Assembly: GCA_000231825.2 (NCBI GenBank)
Contig: JH720293.1
Span: forward strand, 3,626,826 to 3,690,825
Length of the DNA stretch: 64,000 bases
DNA from: Tetrahymena elliotti 4EA
Lineage: Eukaryota > Ciliophora > Oligohymenophorea > Hymenostomatida > Tetrahymenidae
Direction of reading: 5' to 3'
Shown here piece by piece: positions 12,437-24,935 of the stretch; position 1 is the stretch's first letter; every line of letters begins with the position of its first letter. The position numbers were made by a program, and so were the translations under genes. The notes under the pieces are model-generated. The model saw only the letters and a program-made list of their open reading frames with translations. It ran no database searches and was not told the DNA's origin.

Positions 12437-13901
12437 TCATTTCTTTTTCTTTTATTCTCCCTTTGAAACAGATGGCTCTTTCTTTTCAGGGGATTATACT
12501 TCTTCAGAGTATCTTCTTTCTCTATCAATTTTCTAGTAATAATAAATAAATACAAATTATCAAATTATGAATAATTAAAAATTAGGTTTACAGATTCTTG
12601 AGGATCTTCAGAGCAAAATAGACAGAATTAGAAAATAATCAAAGTTATTAAAATTAACAAACCCTTCCATGATAATAAGATACTTACTATGCCATCAAAC
12701 TTACTTTTGTTGTATGCCTTTTATTTTATTTTAATATTACATGAAATCTTTTGTGGAGTAATCGTAATTTACATCAAAATCTATTGAGGTGTCAAACTCA
12801 TCTTTTATTTTTTTTCTTAAATTTTCAAGCTTTTAAAATTACTCATCTTCTGAAAATAAGCTTGCTTCTTCATTCCAATTTCTGATGAGAGTCTAATATT
12901 CATCATAGTTGGTTTAAGAAATATTTCCTTTCACCAAAACAATAGCATCAACTTTAGGTAAATCTTTTCCAATCTTACGGAATTCAACTACTAAACCCTG
13001 AATAACATAAAATAATTTAAGCAAACAAATTGATAAAACATTTGAATTATTTACAGAGTGGGTAGAATCAAATGCATTTTCACAAGGCTTTCCATCATGA
13101 TAAAAAACTGAATCAGACTTATATTCTAATTCAATATATAAATCATAGGCGGCAAAAGGACCAACCTCTTTAACAATATCTACTTCAGGAACAACTATAG
13201 TATCACCAAACAAAATGCTGAAAACTCTTTTATTGGGTTCAGTGAAATAGAGCTTTATATAATTTCATTATAAATAAACACTTAATATTGCAATTTATAA
13301 AATAATTTTGCTTTTTTATTTCTGAAAAGTAATTGATTAGATTATAAAACAAAGATTTACTTCGCAGAACTTTAAAATAAGAGTATATGTTCCAAATTCT
13401 TTGATAGGGAGAGAATATGCAAAGTTTTCATCTGAGTGTCTTTCAGTTTTGTATAACTATTAGTCTTCAGTATACTTGATAGTCTTTTTCATCATTTACT
13501 AGTTATAAGTATAGTCAGCAATCTTTGTGTTACGAGTGTACAAATTATCCTTTTTAGATTTTATTTCAAATAGATTAATTTCTCATGTTTTTTCCTATTA
13601 AAAGAGTCAATTCATATTTAAATTTTCTTGCATTTAATCTTTGTTCATTTTTTTGATCAAGTTGATAAAATATTTTAATAAAACTATACTAAGACATTTT
13701 GTTTACTTCCAAAATTCAAAAATAATTTAATATGATATTAATATAAATTACAGCAGTATAAGTAATTCCATCTGCTGATGACTTATAAGCAGAACTTGAA
13801 CCACAATCTAATGCAACTACAATTTTATCTTGAGTGAGAGGTATTGCTGCTGCCAAAGCAAATATGCCTAAAGCTATTATTAATGAAACCTAAATTCTCA
13901 T
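12437..13901 (-). CDS. Malectin-type ER membrane lectin with C-terminal dilysine
   Basis: Six exons (complement): 13752-13901, 13361-13549, 13055-13252, 12773-12997, 12592-12717, 12437-12532; all introns are phase 0; 327 aa. A signal peptide (MRIQVSLIIALGIFALAAAI) precedes a malectin fold at residues of about 25-215: DKIVVALDCGSSSAYKSSAD.GITYTADN, LYKTERHSDENFAYSLPI, YTLILKFCELYFTEPNKRVF, GLVVEFRKIGKDLPKVDAI. A membrane segment follows at about 262-288 (GIVSILLSWKGLLILITLII), then a charged tail ending KKKK. Malectin binds diglucosylated N-glycans in the ER lumen and works with ribophorin I in glycoprotein quality control. The type I topology and the KK at positions -3/-4, a classical COPI retrieval signal, fit ER residence. 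The intron ending at 12718 is inferred from frame only. Confidence 0.88.
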
Positions 13902-16414
13902 TACTATTAATTTCCTTAAAAATATATATCTTTTCTTAACAATTTTATGAGAAAAAATCTTATTTTTTATCAAAAATAATAAATAAATTAAAATTTTCTT
14001 TATTGCCTTTTATTAAAACTTCATACAAGTGCAAAAAGTTTATCAATAAATATCTTTTTTTCAACAAGAGTTTTGAATAACCATAAACGGATTCATATTA
14101 AAATGTTAAAATATGCTAAACTAAGGATAAGATTCATTCAAAATGATATATTGATGATTTTCAAAAATACAAAATTTTTAATATTTTATTTCCCTTTAAA
14201 CATACATACAAACTCTTCATTATTTATTTAAAAAGTATTTTTAAACCCTTAAAAGATTTTTTGAATAAAAATACAAAGATTTCAATTGCCAATTATTTTT
14301 AATTTTAATAAATAAAGCTAAGCTTTTAAACTTAAAAAAACATTGCTAACTGATTTTTTAAAAAAGATGTTTTAAAATTATAGTAAGGCTGAAATAAAAC
14401 AAATATCATATTTTATTTCAAAGGTCTAATGAAGTAATATAAATTTGTGTCATTCTCTTCTATTAAAATGATTTAAAAATATAAATTCAACTTCAAAAAT
14501 AAAGTAAATCTTCTTAATTTTTAATGATAATTTATTTTTCTATTTTGAAGATTAAAATATTGTGCTTTACTTTAACAATATAATAATAGTAATTAATTTA
14601 ACATTATTAAAATTTTGTTTCTTAATAATATCCTATGATTTTTTGCTTTAAATATTTCTTTGTTTTCAATTCAGTTTGAAAACATAATCCTCATAAAGCA
14701 TTTTAAAAAGAGCTTTATATATTAAAAATATTTAATTAATTTAAAATATTATTTGAAATAATCTCTTTTTTCAGTTAATCACAATTTGGTTTGCTTTAAA
14801 AAAAGCACAAGCTTAAGAATAATTTAGTATTCAATAAAAAAAATACTATTCTACAATAGTGGATAAAATAAGTCCTTGAGTGTTTACATTTTAAATTAAA
14901 AAAATAAAAAGTTTTGTTTACTATTGTAAATAGATTAAAATGAATTTAAATATTTTTGATCAGCAAAGATACATATTTTTTATGAAAAGAATTTATTATT
15001 CGATAGTAGTAGAGAGAGTTTGTTAATTTTAGATAGTAGCCTATAATTTTATTATTTATTTTTGATACAATTAAGAGTTTATAAAAAGATACTGTATTCT
15101 TATTTGATTCTATTTAATTGTATCTAAAATTTATAAATTATTTAGATTTAAAAATCATAAATTTTCATATTACTTTATTACTGATTGATATTTATTTTTT
15201 TGAATTAATATTTTTAAAAATTATTTATAAAGTCTTTTAGCCAGTAAAGCTCGAAAAAATTTTGCTTCTTAATTTGTCATAGTACTTTTCGAAAATGTTA
15301 ATTATATAAAATGCCTTCAAGCTTCATTATTTTATTTGATAAATAAAAAAATCTTCAATTTTTAAATAAGCAATAAAATATTATTAGTAACTTTATTTTT
15401 CTCTTAGAAAAAATTGCTGGCTATCTAAATAAATTAACAAAATATTCTCTCAACCAGTAAAAAATACAGAACGAATGTATTTTTTAATTTTTATTTGCCA
15501 AAAAAGGCAAATAAATCTTATTTAAAAAATGGTATCTAAATCTTATAAAATCAAAAGATAAAAATAATATTTTCAAATTTACCAAGTTTATTAATGTTTA
15601 TACAGAAATATCTATGAAAAAGTAATTTTGTTAAGAACGCGTTAAGAAATAATTACTTGATACCATATTAATAAAATTAAAGTTTCATAGGTAGCGATTA
15701 TTGCTTGAGAAAGAAAATTCATAACACATCTTAATTAATTTGAAAGAATTTTATATTTTAGAAGATAAATTTAAAAATCTTAACTTCAGAAAATATATTC
15801 AATTTAAGAATAGATTCTTTTAAAGTATTTAAATGGCCTTTTTAATTCTATACATCACTTAAATAAATTATAGTTAATTAGGTTAAAAATTTGTGGTTTA
15901 AAAATGATAAACTACCAAGAAAAATACTTACACTTACTTTTTTAGTAAATTAGCTTTTAAAAAAAATTAAGAATTTTTACTAGAAATGAGAGTATTTACT
16001 AACAATTAATATTTAGTTATAGAGTGGGTTTGATATTTCTTCAAAAAATAGAAGAGGGCATCTAATAAAAAATAGTGAGAATCCAGCATTATAAATAAAT
16101 ACTGGTGGATATCAAAATTAATTTATTAAATTATAGATACAAAAAATATAATTTAAGTTAATTATTAATATTTTTTTAAATATTTGGTAATTCTTTCTTT
16201 TTCTTACTGATAATCAATCAATAAATTAATTAATTGTGATATTAAAAATCAGATAAAAGAGTAAAGATAAAAATTTGTAAACAAAAAAAATAAATTAATT
16301 TCTAGATAAGTAAGAGCAAGTAAATTTACCTTGGTTTCATAAAACTATTTGCTAAAAAAATAGACCATTCTGAAGGTATTGTGAGATTAAATCTGATTTG
16401 AATTTTTATCTGGT
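13902..16414. other. Long AT-rich divergent intergenic region
   Basis: 2.5 kb between the 5' ends of two divergent genes, so it should hold both promoters. It is dominated by A/T runs. A perfect 6-bp stem (TTTGCC..GGCAAA) lies near 15496-15513. I found no convincing exon on either strand and no tRNA, though a small multi-exon gene could escape reading by eye here. Confidence 0.5.
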
Positions 16415-19400
16415 ATGGATTTAGAAAGGACGAAATAGCTCTTGAAGTTTTATTCAGAAGAGGAATAGGTTTCGCATGAAGAACTTTAAGCTCTAAGAGA
16501 TAAAATCTTATGTGTTAAAGAGTTTTAAAAGTTGAGTAAATAGTTAGAAGGAGATAACTATGTGTTTGATAAATGTTTGAAATATTTAAAGTATGAATTC
16601 TATCCAAAGAATAGATTAGTAATGTATGCTGGGTAAAAGAAGGATCATTTTTATTTTATTCTATAAGGTAGCTGTGGGTAATTTTAACAAAAGGAAGACT
16701 CCTATATAAACAAGGAAATTCAATATTTTGGAATACTATAAGAACTTCAAACCAACCTTAGGTACTTGTAGTCAAAACTGTCTCAAGTAGTTAGTTTGCA
16801 AGAGGAATAGAATACTATTTATGATATTAAAATTTTACATTAAAAGATATCTGTTGCAGAAGCTACTTTGTAAGTCTATAGGAAAGAAATAGACTAGGGA
16901 AAGTTAAAAGAAGCTATATTGTCTCTAGAAGAGAGTTAACTGCGCCATAAGCTATATCAGAAGCACTTTTAACTAAATAACCTGTGTCTATATACAAAGG
17001 AGAGGGTTCTTAATAGTGGAGACAGCATTGATTAAATCACTTTGAATGCAAAGGATAATAAAAATACAGTGATAACCTTAGAAGAGAGTCATATCTTAAG
17101 TATAAAAATAGAAGATTATTCTCGTGTTTTTTAACATATCGTAAAGTAAATATAACAAAGCCAAAAAATAATGAGAAATTATTTCCCAAATATAAATGAA
17201 GAAATTATACTGTTTTTATCCTATGAGTTTACAACACACTACTTTGAGAGAAACGAAATCATTTATAGTCAAAATACTTGCAATCCTTAGTCTTTTTTTA
17301 TTCTTTTATAAGGTGCTATTGAGATAAGAAAATATGTGGAAAAAGGAGGCAAGTAATAAAATTGTAAAAGTAATTCTTAATTTGTTGGAAATAGCTGTAA
17401 CATAATTAAATTAGAAACTTAAAATACTAACACTCCCCTTCAAAATAAATTAATTAAAATTGACGAGGACAACAATGATGATAGTTTTTAATAATTAATT
17501 GTAAGTGAGAAATAATTAGATTAAAAGCAAAAAACTAAAAGTATTAAAACTTAAAATACTAAAACAGGACCAAGTAAGCAAAAAGAAGAAACTTAAAAGA
17601 CTTTTAATATAAATGATCCTTTTCACTCTATTATAGTGTATAGTGGATAGCAAGTTTTTGGTACAGAGTGCAATGGAAAATTGAATGAGTACTCTGCTGT
17701 AAGCATTTCAACTGAAACGAAAGTTATAATTCTAGACAAGAAAAAGTTTGATTTATATGATCATCAATTTAACTTTAGAGGATTTCTTAAGAAATAAGGA
17801 CTCATACAAAACTAATTTTATCAAGAGAGACTTTCTAGGCTAGAAGATTTCTCAAAGAAAATGTAAGATGAGTAAATAAAAAATAAATAACTACTCTAAA
17901 CTCAAGTTAAGGAAAGCTAGTCTTCTAGCTAAACAAGTGGTATGACTAACAACTCTTCAGCAAAGCATAACTATCAAGATTTGGATTAAGGTGAGCTAGT
18001 ATAAAGTGATAAAAAAAATAACATTTTTGATTTTTAATAAAAGCTACATTAGCAGTCATTATTAAAATCTGTATTTTCTTCTCAAAGTTCAGAAATATCT
18101 TTCAAAGATCTAATTTAAAAGTTAATATAAACCAGAAATAATAAATAAGAGACATAATTTAATAAAGATGATGAATTTAATTAAAAAAATGATCCATTAA
18201 TTTCTCAAACTTCTCCTGAAAAAGTAAATTAATAAATTTAATAATAATAGTAAGAAATCAATAGAGGCTTTGATTTTGAAATGAATGATGATAAAAAACG
18301 TAGAATAAATATTTTAATTGATCATAAAGTGTACAAATAATTAAATATCAAAAAAGCTATCAAAGCAAAAACTGGTGATTAATTGGGAAGTCACAGAACT
18401 CAAAAATTAGATTAAAAAATATCAAGTAGTACCAAAAACACAAACAATATCAATAATAATAATAATAGTTAATAAGGCGTTGAAGATCCTTCTTAGCTTC
18501 TTCAAAAATAAAAACAAGGAAAGCAATATGTGCAAAGAGAAGGCTTATTTCCTTGGTTAGATCAGTTTGGGTATAGAAAAGAAATACAATAAAGCACAAA
18601 TCATCTAAGTTTACATTAAATTTAGAAAAAGATTGAATTTCAAAATTCTATAATCAAAGAATTAAAATAGAGAAACAGCCAAGACCTTGACCTTTCACCT
18701 GTTGGCTCAAACAGAATGAGAAAAACTTCTTTAGAAAATATACATGAAAATAAATATTAAATTAATTTTTAGGATGAAACCCCAATCATACCAGATAAGA
18801 CTTAACCAAAAAAAAGCTCTATTAATCTCAACTTAACAAGCAGATAAATAAATCTCATAAAATCTAGCATAAATATAATGAGAGAATAAGATCAATAAGA
18901 ATAAGAATAAATTTAAGATATGCAAAAGATATTTTCAACAAATAGAATCATATTAAATCGTTCTTCATCAAATAATCACTCTAATTAAAAATCAAGCTAA
19001 GATTAGAATAATCTCTCTTAATCATCCATAGCCAATTTCAATAATAACGAAGCAGTTGGTTATTCAAATCGTTCTTAAAGTTAAAATTTTAGCTCATGCA
19101 GTCTTAATTCTTAAGTTTCAAAGGCTGCTTAAGATTTAATTGGTACTCCTACTAACTATGTTAAGCAACAAAGGAACAAAGAAAAAATCAGAAAAACTAA
19201 AAAATATAAATCAACAATAATAACTAACTCCAGTCCTTAAATAGTGTAATAACAGTAGTAGTAATAATAACCTCCTCTAGTAAAAGCTACAACTCAAGAT
19301 AATTTTTACCATAATGATTAAAAAGAAATACCTTCTTTAAGTATTTTTTCTCCATTACCTAAGAAATAAAGAGCTCTATAATCGCATCATATTGATTAAT

Positions 19401-19837
19401 TAAAAACAGAACTCCCCATCATTGATAATAGTAGTACACCATCAATTAAAAGCTAAGTAAATCTTCTTAAAAAAAGGAATTTAATTGCTGAAAATTTCTC
19501 ACCTTTTATAAATACAAAATTAAACCTTTCTTAAAAACTTGATAAATCCCCATCTTATGTATCAGTCTCACAACATGGTCTTTTCACTGACAGATTCTGC
19601 AATGGAGATAATATCTAAAAGGATTCGATAATATCCCATGTTAAAAAAATGTCAGAGAATTTGGGAGTACTTTCTTCTCTTTCTTGCACTTCTTCATTTA
19701 AAAAGAACATAAATAGGTAATTTAGCTAAGAACCATTAACACCATCAACACTTGCTCCTTCCCCACTAACTTTTAATTCTGGTTAACAAACTTCATTTTC
19801 ATGTTTCAAATAAAAATCCTCTAACTTTATTAGATGA
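16415..19837 (+). CDS. Cyclic-nucleotide-binding-like domain protein with long disordered tail
   Basis: Intronless, 1140 aa, ATG 16415, TGA 19835-19837. Residues of about 50-95 look like the first strands of a cNMP-binding barrel (EFYPKNRLVMYAGQKKDHFYFILQGSCG). A second barrel starts near 262 (FERNEIIYSQNTCNPQSFFILLQGAIEIRKYV). It is interrupted by about 85 residues rich in Gln, Asn, Ser and Thr, then resumes near 402 (YSGQQVFGTECNGKL...AVSISTETKVIILDKKKFDLY). The phosphate-binding cassette is degenerate: FGTEC stands where FGE is usual, and the cassette Arg that contacts the phosphate is not evident, so ligand binding is doubtful. Residues 460-1140 are low-complexity Ser/Asn/Gln/Lys sequence with no domain seen. 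Many such cNMP-domain proteins occur in ciliates; partners are unknown. Confidence 0.85.
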
Positions 19838-20964
19838 ATAAAATTATATATATAAATTTAAATAAAAATTTAGCAAAATTATTAAATGTTATTTAACATA
19901 TATCTATCTACTCTTCAATAAAACCTATCTTGCTGTAATGTATAACAAGTTTTTCAAAATTATTTATCAAATAAAATTTCAATATCTTTTCTTTATTGAT
20001 TATTTATTTGTTTGTCCAATTTAAATTTTTTGTAAAATTCACCCAATCAACCAAAAAAAAAATAATTAATTTGATCTATTTACAAAAAAATAACAAAGAT
20101 CAGAAAAGTTCAATTTTTTTATTAAACATTTAAATTTCTAACCCAAGTAAGAAAGTAAGAGGCTTAAAATCTATTTCCTTTCATTGATGGAATGAAATTA
20201 AATCATACCAAAAATAACCCATCAGAAGAGAAGGGATAGATGTTGAAAATTTCCATAATTTTTATCATTATTTAGTTTTGTAAACATATGATTTAGAAAT
20301 AATTATGATAAATATTCTTAAATCTTCCTAATATAAATAATTGATTTTTCACTTTTCAGTTATAAATAAAAATTATTGATTCTAAAATTTTCTTGGAAAA
20401 AAGAAGAGTTGTTAAAGATTTATAAAATTTTTTAAAATAAAATGTTTCAATTTCACATCAAAATTATTTTAAAAGAGTCCATAAACAAAATTAATTTATT
20501 GATTTTTTATCTTGGAAAATATATTAATTGAAAACATTATAAAGAGCGTTGATTTATAGATATGATTTGATGCTACAACAAAAGATTACAAATTATTTAA
20601 AAGTTTTATATTTATGCCAGAAGATCAGAACATATAAATTTTTGAATTGTATTGATTAAATATCAATTTTAATTGATTTTTGGTCATTAAGATAGGCTTA
20701 AATAAGATAGTTGAAATGTAATTAAACAGAAACTGAAGTAAATCAATATAAATGATTAGGCTTATGAAATGAATAATACAAATAATTAAATTGATAATAA
20801 TAAATCCAAACAAATAATCAATTTGATTATTAACTCTCATAGATTGAAATTAGTTATTTATATATATATATTAGTTTGAGAGATTAGTAGTATGAGTATT
20901 GGTTTGAATTATATTTTGTGTCAGTAGTTAGCGAAGTAGAATTTTATGCATATTGATGTTTTAC
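19838..20964. other. AT-rich spacer between convergent genes
   Basis: Tail-to-tail interval. It contains a short TA tract at about 20857-20872 but no coding region or RNA that I can support. The few open stretches have no coding-like composition. Confidence 0.55.
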
Positions 20965-21516
20965 TCATTACTCTGCTTCAAGTCTTTACTTCCATAATTC
21001 AGTGTATTTGGTAATTTCCTTAAAAAGCTCTCTTTCAAATGGCATAACTACATTCAACAAAGTTATGGCAATAGTTATGGGAGTTATTACTAAAGCTTCA
21101 AAGACACGGAAAGCAGGGAATCTCTTTTCAAGGTAGTAATGACCTAAGAATTAGAAAACTTAGAAAGTGAGCACAGCTAAAGGGAAAAAGTAAAAGGGGA
21201 AAACATTAGAAAGGGCTGGTCTAATTAAATGAGCTGTTACAAGATAAAAGAGGGTGATTGGTATAGAGATCTTAGAGTAGACTAAGAAGAAAAAGGCATA
21301 CCAAGTTAACAAACCCACAAGACCTAAATAATCTTAAATTTGAGCTGCCAAAAGAGCAAATGTAGTGATATAGCAGAATAAATGAAGAACCCTATTCTTG
21401 TTTTCTAAGTGGTAATAATTTGCAAATGCCATCTCTTCCTCAAGGGATTTTCCTTTAAATAATCCTGAGTAGATTCTCCAGTTTAAGGGCTAAGAAACTA
21501 AATCAACAATCCACAT
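20965..21516 (-). CDS. Mpo1-like (DUF962) multi-pass ER membrane protein
   Basis: Intronless, 183 aa, start complement 21514-21516, stop complement 20965-20967. The N-terminal half has ANYYHLENKNRVLHLFCY, matching the HxxNxxNxxxH-type signature of the Mpo1/DUF962 family. The C-terminal half has FQFLGHYYLEKRFPAF, matching the family's second motif (GHxxxEKRxPA). Three or four hydrophobic segments lie between and after them. Yeast Mpo1 is an Fe(II)-dependent dioxygenase that alpha-oxidises 2-hydroxy fatty acids from phytosphingosine breakdown in the ER. Conserved His residues here (in YYH, VLH and LGH) are candidate metal ligands. Length fits the family. Substrate specificity in this organism is inferred only from family membership. 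Confidence 0.85.
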
Positions 21517-23396
21517 TATTTCTTCTTTTGCTTGCTTGCTTGCTTTACTTTTATAAGGTAGTTAATAATATAATACTATTAGTAGACCTACAAATTATTC
21601 ACAGTACTTTTTTGATAATTTTTTTATTTTAATTAATTATTTACAAAATTTGTTGAGTACAATCTCTATTTAAAACTAATCAATTGAAAGGCAAATTATT
21701 CATAACAAAAATTGAATCTATTGTAATAATAATAATTAATTAAGGCTCGTTTTTTCTCTCACCAATATAAATAAAATCATGTATGATCTATAAGTTAAAT
21801 CAAATTATTAAATTCTTTTCAAGTCTAAAATATTAAGAAAAAAAGTCATAAACTTTTATTTCTAAAAATATCTCTATCACAAATTTTCTGAAATAAACAT
21901 ATTTAGCATAATCAATTCCCAAATTATTGTTGATTAGTTCAAATTTTAATAAAGCTTTTTGGAATTTCTAAACAATCTATTTGAATGTTATTAGCTTTTG
22001 AAAGCATAACTATTAACAAAATTAATTTACTAGTGTTTTAGGGAATGTAAAAACAAAATTCTTTGACGTAATAATAAATGTAAGGAATTGGTTCTTTTTT
22101 CTCTTCAAATCAAATGCAGTTAGATTGATCAAAGCTATAAAATAACAAATACAAATAAGTATTATAAAAAAAGAAAAATAATGTCATTCATGTTCATCAG
22201 AGTAATCAAAAAAGAAAATAGAATAATTTTATTGAAAGTCTTATTTAAACTAGAGAGAATTTGCTTTAAAAAATAAACACTTAAATAATTTACAAAAGTT
22301 AATTAACTTTTTGAAGAAACTTACATAAAATTATACATATATTACTACAGATATTATAGATTATGATTTTATTATGTTACATGGATTTAAATCAAATTAA
22401 ATAAAATTTATTGGTTTTTAACCAAGTGAGCACATTTTTAAACCACAGATTTAATTTGTAAAATTTGATTTATTTTGCATCTGCATAGAACTTACTCATC
22501 TTAAAAATAGACAATTATTTAAATGTAATCTATTATCATTTTAACCCAGAATATTTTATAAGTTGCTCTTATTTTAATAAAAAAGAAAAATTATGTTTAG
22601 CTTTAATTAATAATTCAGCTTACAATCAATTTTATTATTATTCCACTAAAAATATCCAAAGAAGCAAATTAATTAATTTCTTAAATAAATAAACACTATT
22701 GAGTTGAAACAATTTAAAGAAAACTGAAAACTAATTTTTAGATTCATAAATGCCTAATTAATTTTAAAAAGATATTTTTTCTATTCATCTATTATTAAAT
22801 AAAAATCCAAAATAAGAGTTTCAAACAAAATCAAAGTGTTTTCACACACTTAAAAATTTTGAAATAGAGAAATATGATAAACAAAAAAAAGTAAGGTATT
22901 TTTAGATTATTAAGAATAAAAATTAAAATATTTTCAAAAATATTCATAAATTGTTTTTGAAGTTATGACATCATTTATATTTTTTTACAGAATTAAAACA
23001 AAGTCATAATAAATATTATTTAGAGCAAAAACTGGCTCAAGAAAATACATCAAATAAAATAAAATCTTGTTTTAACTTTAATTTTTAAAAAACTGATTAA
23101 AATAATTTTTTTTTTTTGAAATTAGATAAAAAATAATTTGCAAATTTATGTAAGATAAAATTAGTGGTTTTTGTATTTTAAAATTTTAGTATATTTGTGT
23201 AATAATAATTACAAATATAAATTGTTGGTTCAAAAGATTTATAAAAGTTTGCTATTAAAGTAATTAATTTACTTTGCTTATTAATTTAAACACTCATAAA
23301 TTCATTTAAATAACTTTTTCTTTTTAATGATTTGCTCTCTTAAAATTAATAATATTTTTTATTTTACGCTTTGGATTCTAATTGCTTATTTTGTTT
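21517..23396. other. AT-rich intergenic spacer
   Basis: 1.9 kb between two minus-strand genes, upstream of the Mpo1-like gene. It begins with a TGCT microsatellite. The remainder is low-complexity A/T sequence; I see no exon-like frame and no RNA gene. Confidence 0.5.
21529..21545. repeat. (TGCT)n microsatellite upstream of Mpo1-like gene
   Basis: About four copies of TGCT directly upstream of the start codon on the minus strand, probably in the 5' leader. Confidence 0.8.
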
Positions 23397-24935
23397 TCAA
23401 GGGGAGATCAAAACTAATTTTTCATCTAAAGAGTCAAGAAGTTTATTCACTCTTTCAACTTCTTCTTGAAGAGAATTAAGATAAGCATCTTTTTAAGATG
23501 AAAACTTAGAACTTATTTATTAGTTGTGATCTTCAATAAGTTCATCGTAATAGCATTCATCTCCCTTTTTTGCTTATTCAATCCAAAATTATGCTGTTTA
23601 TTTAATAGCTTCTCTTTTTAACAAAAAGTGAGTATAGATAACTTATTTAAATTCATTAGGAGGATTTTCAATCATGTCTCCTATTGCATGCTAAATATTA
23701 TAAAACTTAACTATGTTACTATAAGCTCTGTTGCATTTATCTCCTTACTCTGTTCCTTTCCATTCTTGATAATAAGGTTCATTAAAATAAATATCTTCAT
23801 TCATAATCAAGCTCTATATGCTTATTAAAATTTGATATATGTTTGAGTTAGTTGGATCCCAATTTTCTGATTATTCTCCTTCCCAAGTGCCTAAAAGAGA
23901 AATACATACTAGGCCATCAGCATACAGGTTAGGATTGAATCTAATTTAATTATTTTTGGTAGACACTATAGAAACTTTGGGTGGATTCAAAGGGTAATCA
24001 TCAGGAATGAAGATATCAAAGAAATATGCACCATGAGCATATGGAGTGTCCTCTGAACCAAAAATTAGTGCTCTCATAACATCTAACCTTTATTCATCAT
24101 AAACTAAAAATATACTGTTACTGCTTTGAATGGGAAGACATTTAGCTAGCTATTTAATTTCATTCTTGAGACGTTAAACTTTGACATGAGTGGAAATTAA
24201 AACTGATTCAGACTTTGAAGCTATATCCTTGTAGAAGTACTTGATGACATTATCTTACTCTGGTTCCTAAATATTTTCTGCTTAATGTTTACTCTCCTTT
24301 TATTAATTTTATATTATCTCATCTTTGTTTAAACCATCTCCAATAGTTACTTTTAAAGGGTGGTTTAGCTTTTTTGTTTCTCCATCTTTATCATTTCCTT
24401 TATTAATATTGCTCTCTAATGTAATGCATTCTGAGTTCAAGCATGCTTCTTCTGCCTTTCTGACTTGTTTTTCTTCTTATTTTTTTGCTGGCTGGCTATT
24501 AAACAATGGATTTAAAATTCTAGAGCTACGTATTTTTAAAGGAGCCATGATACGAGTGTAATTCTTAAGACTATTTTCATGGATTTTATCAACTGGACCA
24601 TCATAAAACTCCTCAATCCATAAACTTGACTCATTCATTCTTAACAAAATAAAATCTTTACTAAGGCAAGCAGTGTAACTACGATTTTGAGGCAAGTTTT
24701 CCCATCTATCTAGTTACCCATCACTATTTAATACTGCTATCTTAAACTCCAAATCAAAACCTTCTGGAATACGGAACTCTTATTCACTTCTCCAAATCGG
24801 ATAGAGTCCCTCAAATGTTATTAATTAAAGTCCTTTGATTGGTTACCAATCGCCTAATTGTGGGTGATTACCAACTAAGCAGACTCTCTACCCATAATTG
24901 GTTTGAACCTTGGCTTCAAATCTAATATTAATCAT
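23397..24935 (-). CDS. CBM20 starch/glycogen-binding domain fused to a UBE2O/BIRC6-type UBC domain
   Basis: Intronless, 512 aa, start complement 24933-24935, stop complement 23397-23399. Residues 1 to about 105 form a CBM20 pattern: VQTNYGQRVCLVGNHPQLGDW, YPIWRSEQEFRIPEGF, LEFKIAVLNSDGQ, RWENLPQNRSY with Trp78. A linker rich in Lys, Glu and Asn runs to about 225. A UBC fold follows: RLKNEIKQLAKCLPIQSS, HGAYFFDIFIPDDYPLNPP, then RFNPNLYADGLVCISLLGTW with the candidate catalytic Cys344. FNPN in place of HPN, and SLLGTWEGE after the Cys, are typical of UBE2O and BIRC6. A C-terminal coiled coil ends the protein. A carbohydrate-binding module on an E2-like enzyme suggests ubiquitin transfer at glycogen or starch surfaces, or onto glycan-associated proteins. 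That role is inference; both domain calls rest on visible motifs. Confidence 0.9.

Noticed and set aside
12914..13213. Minus-strand frame containing NNSNVLSICLLKLFYVIQ between two malectin segments
   Set aside because: That stretch is an intron (12998-13054) that happens to be open. Splicing it joins DSTHS directly to GLVVEF, restoring the malectin pattern.
15496..15513. Hairpin TTTGCC..GGCAAA considered as a terminator or RNA element
   Set aside because: It is a six-base stem in AT-rich DNA far from any gene end. Rho-independent terminators do not apply to a ciliate nuclear genome.
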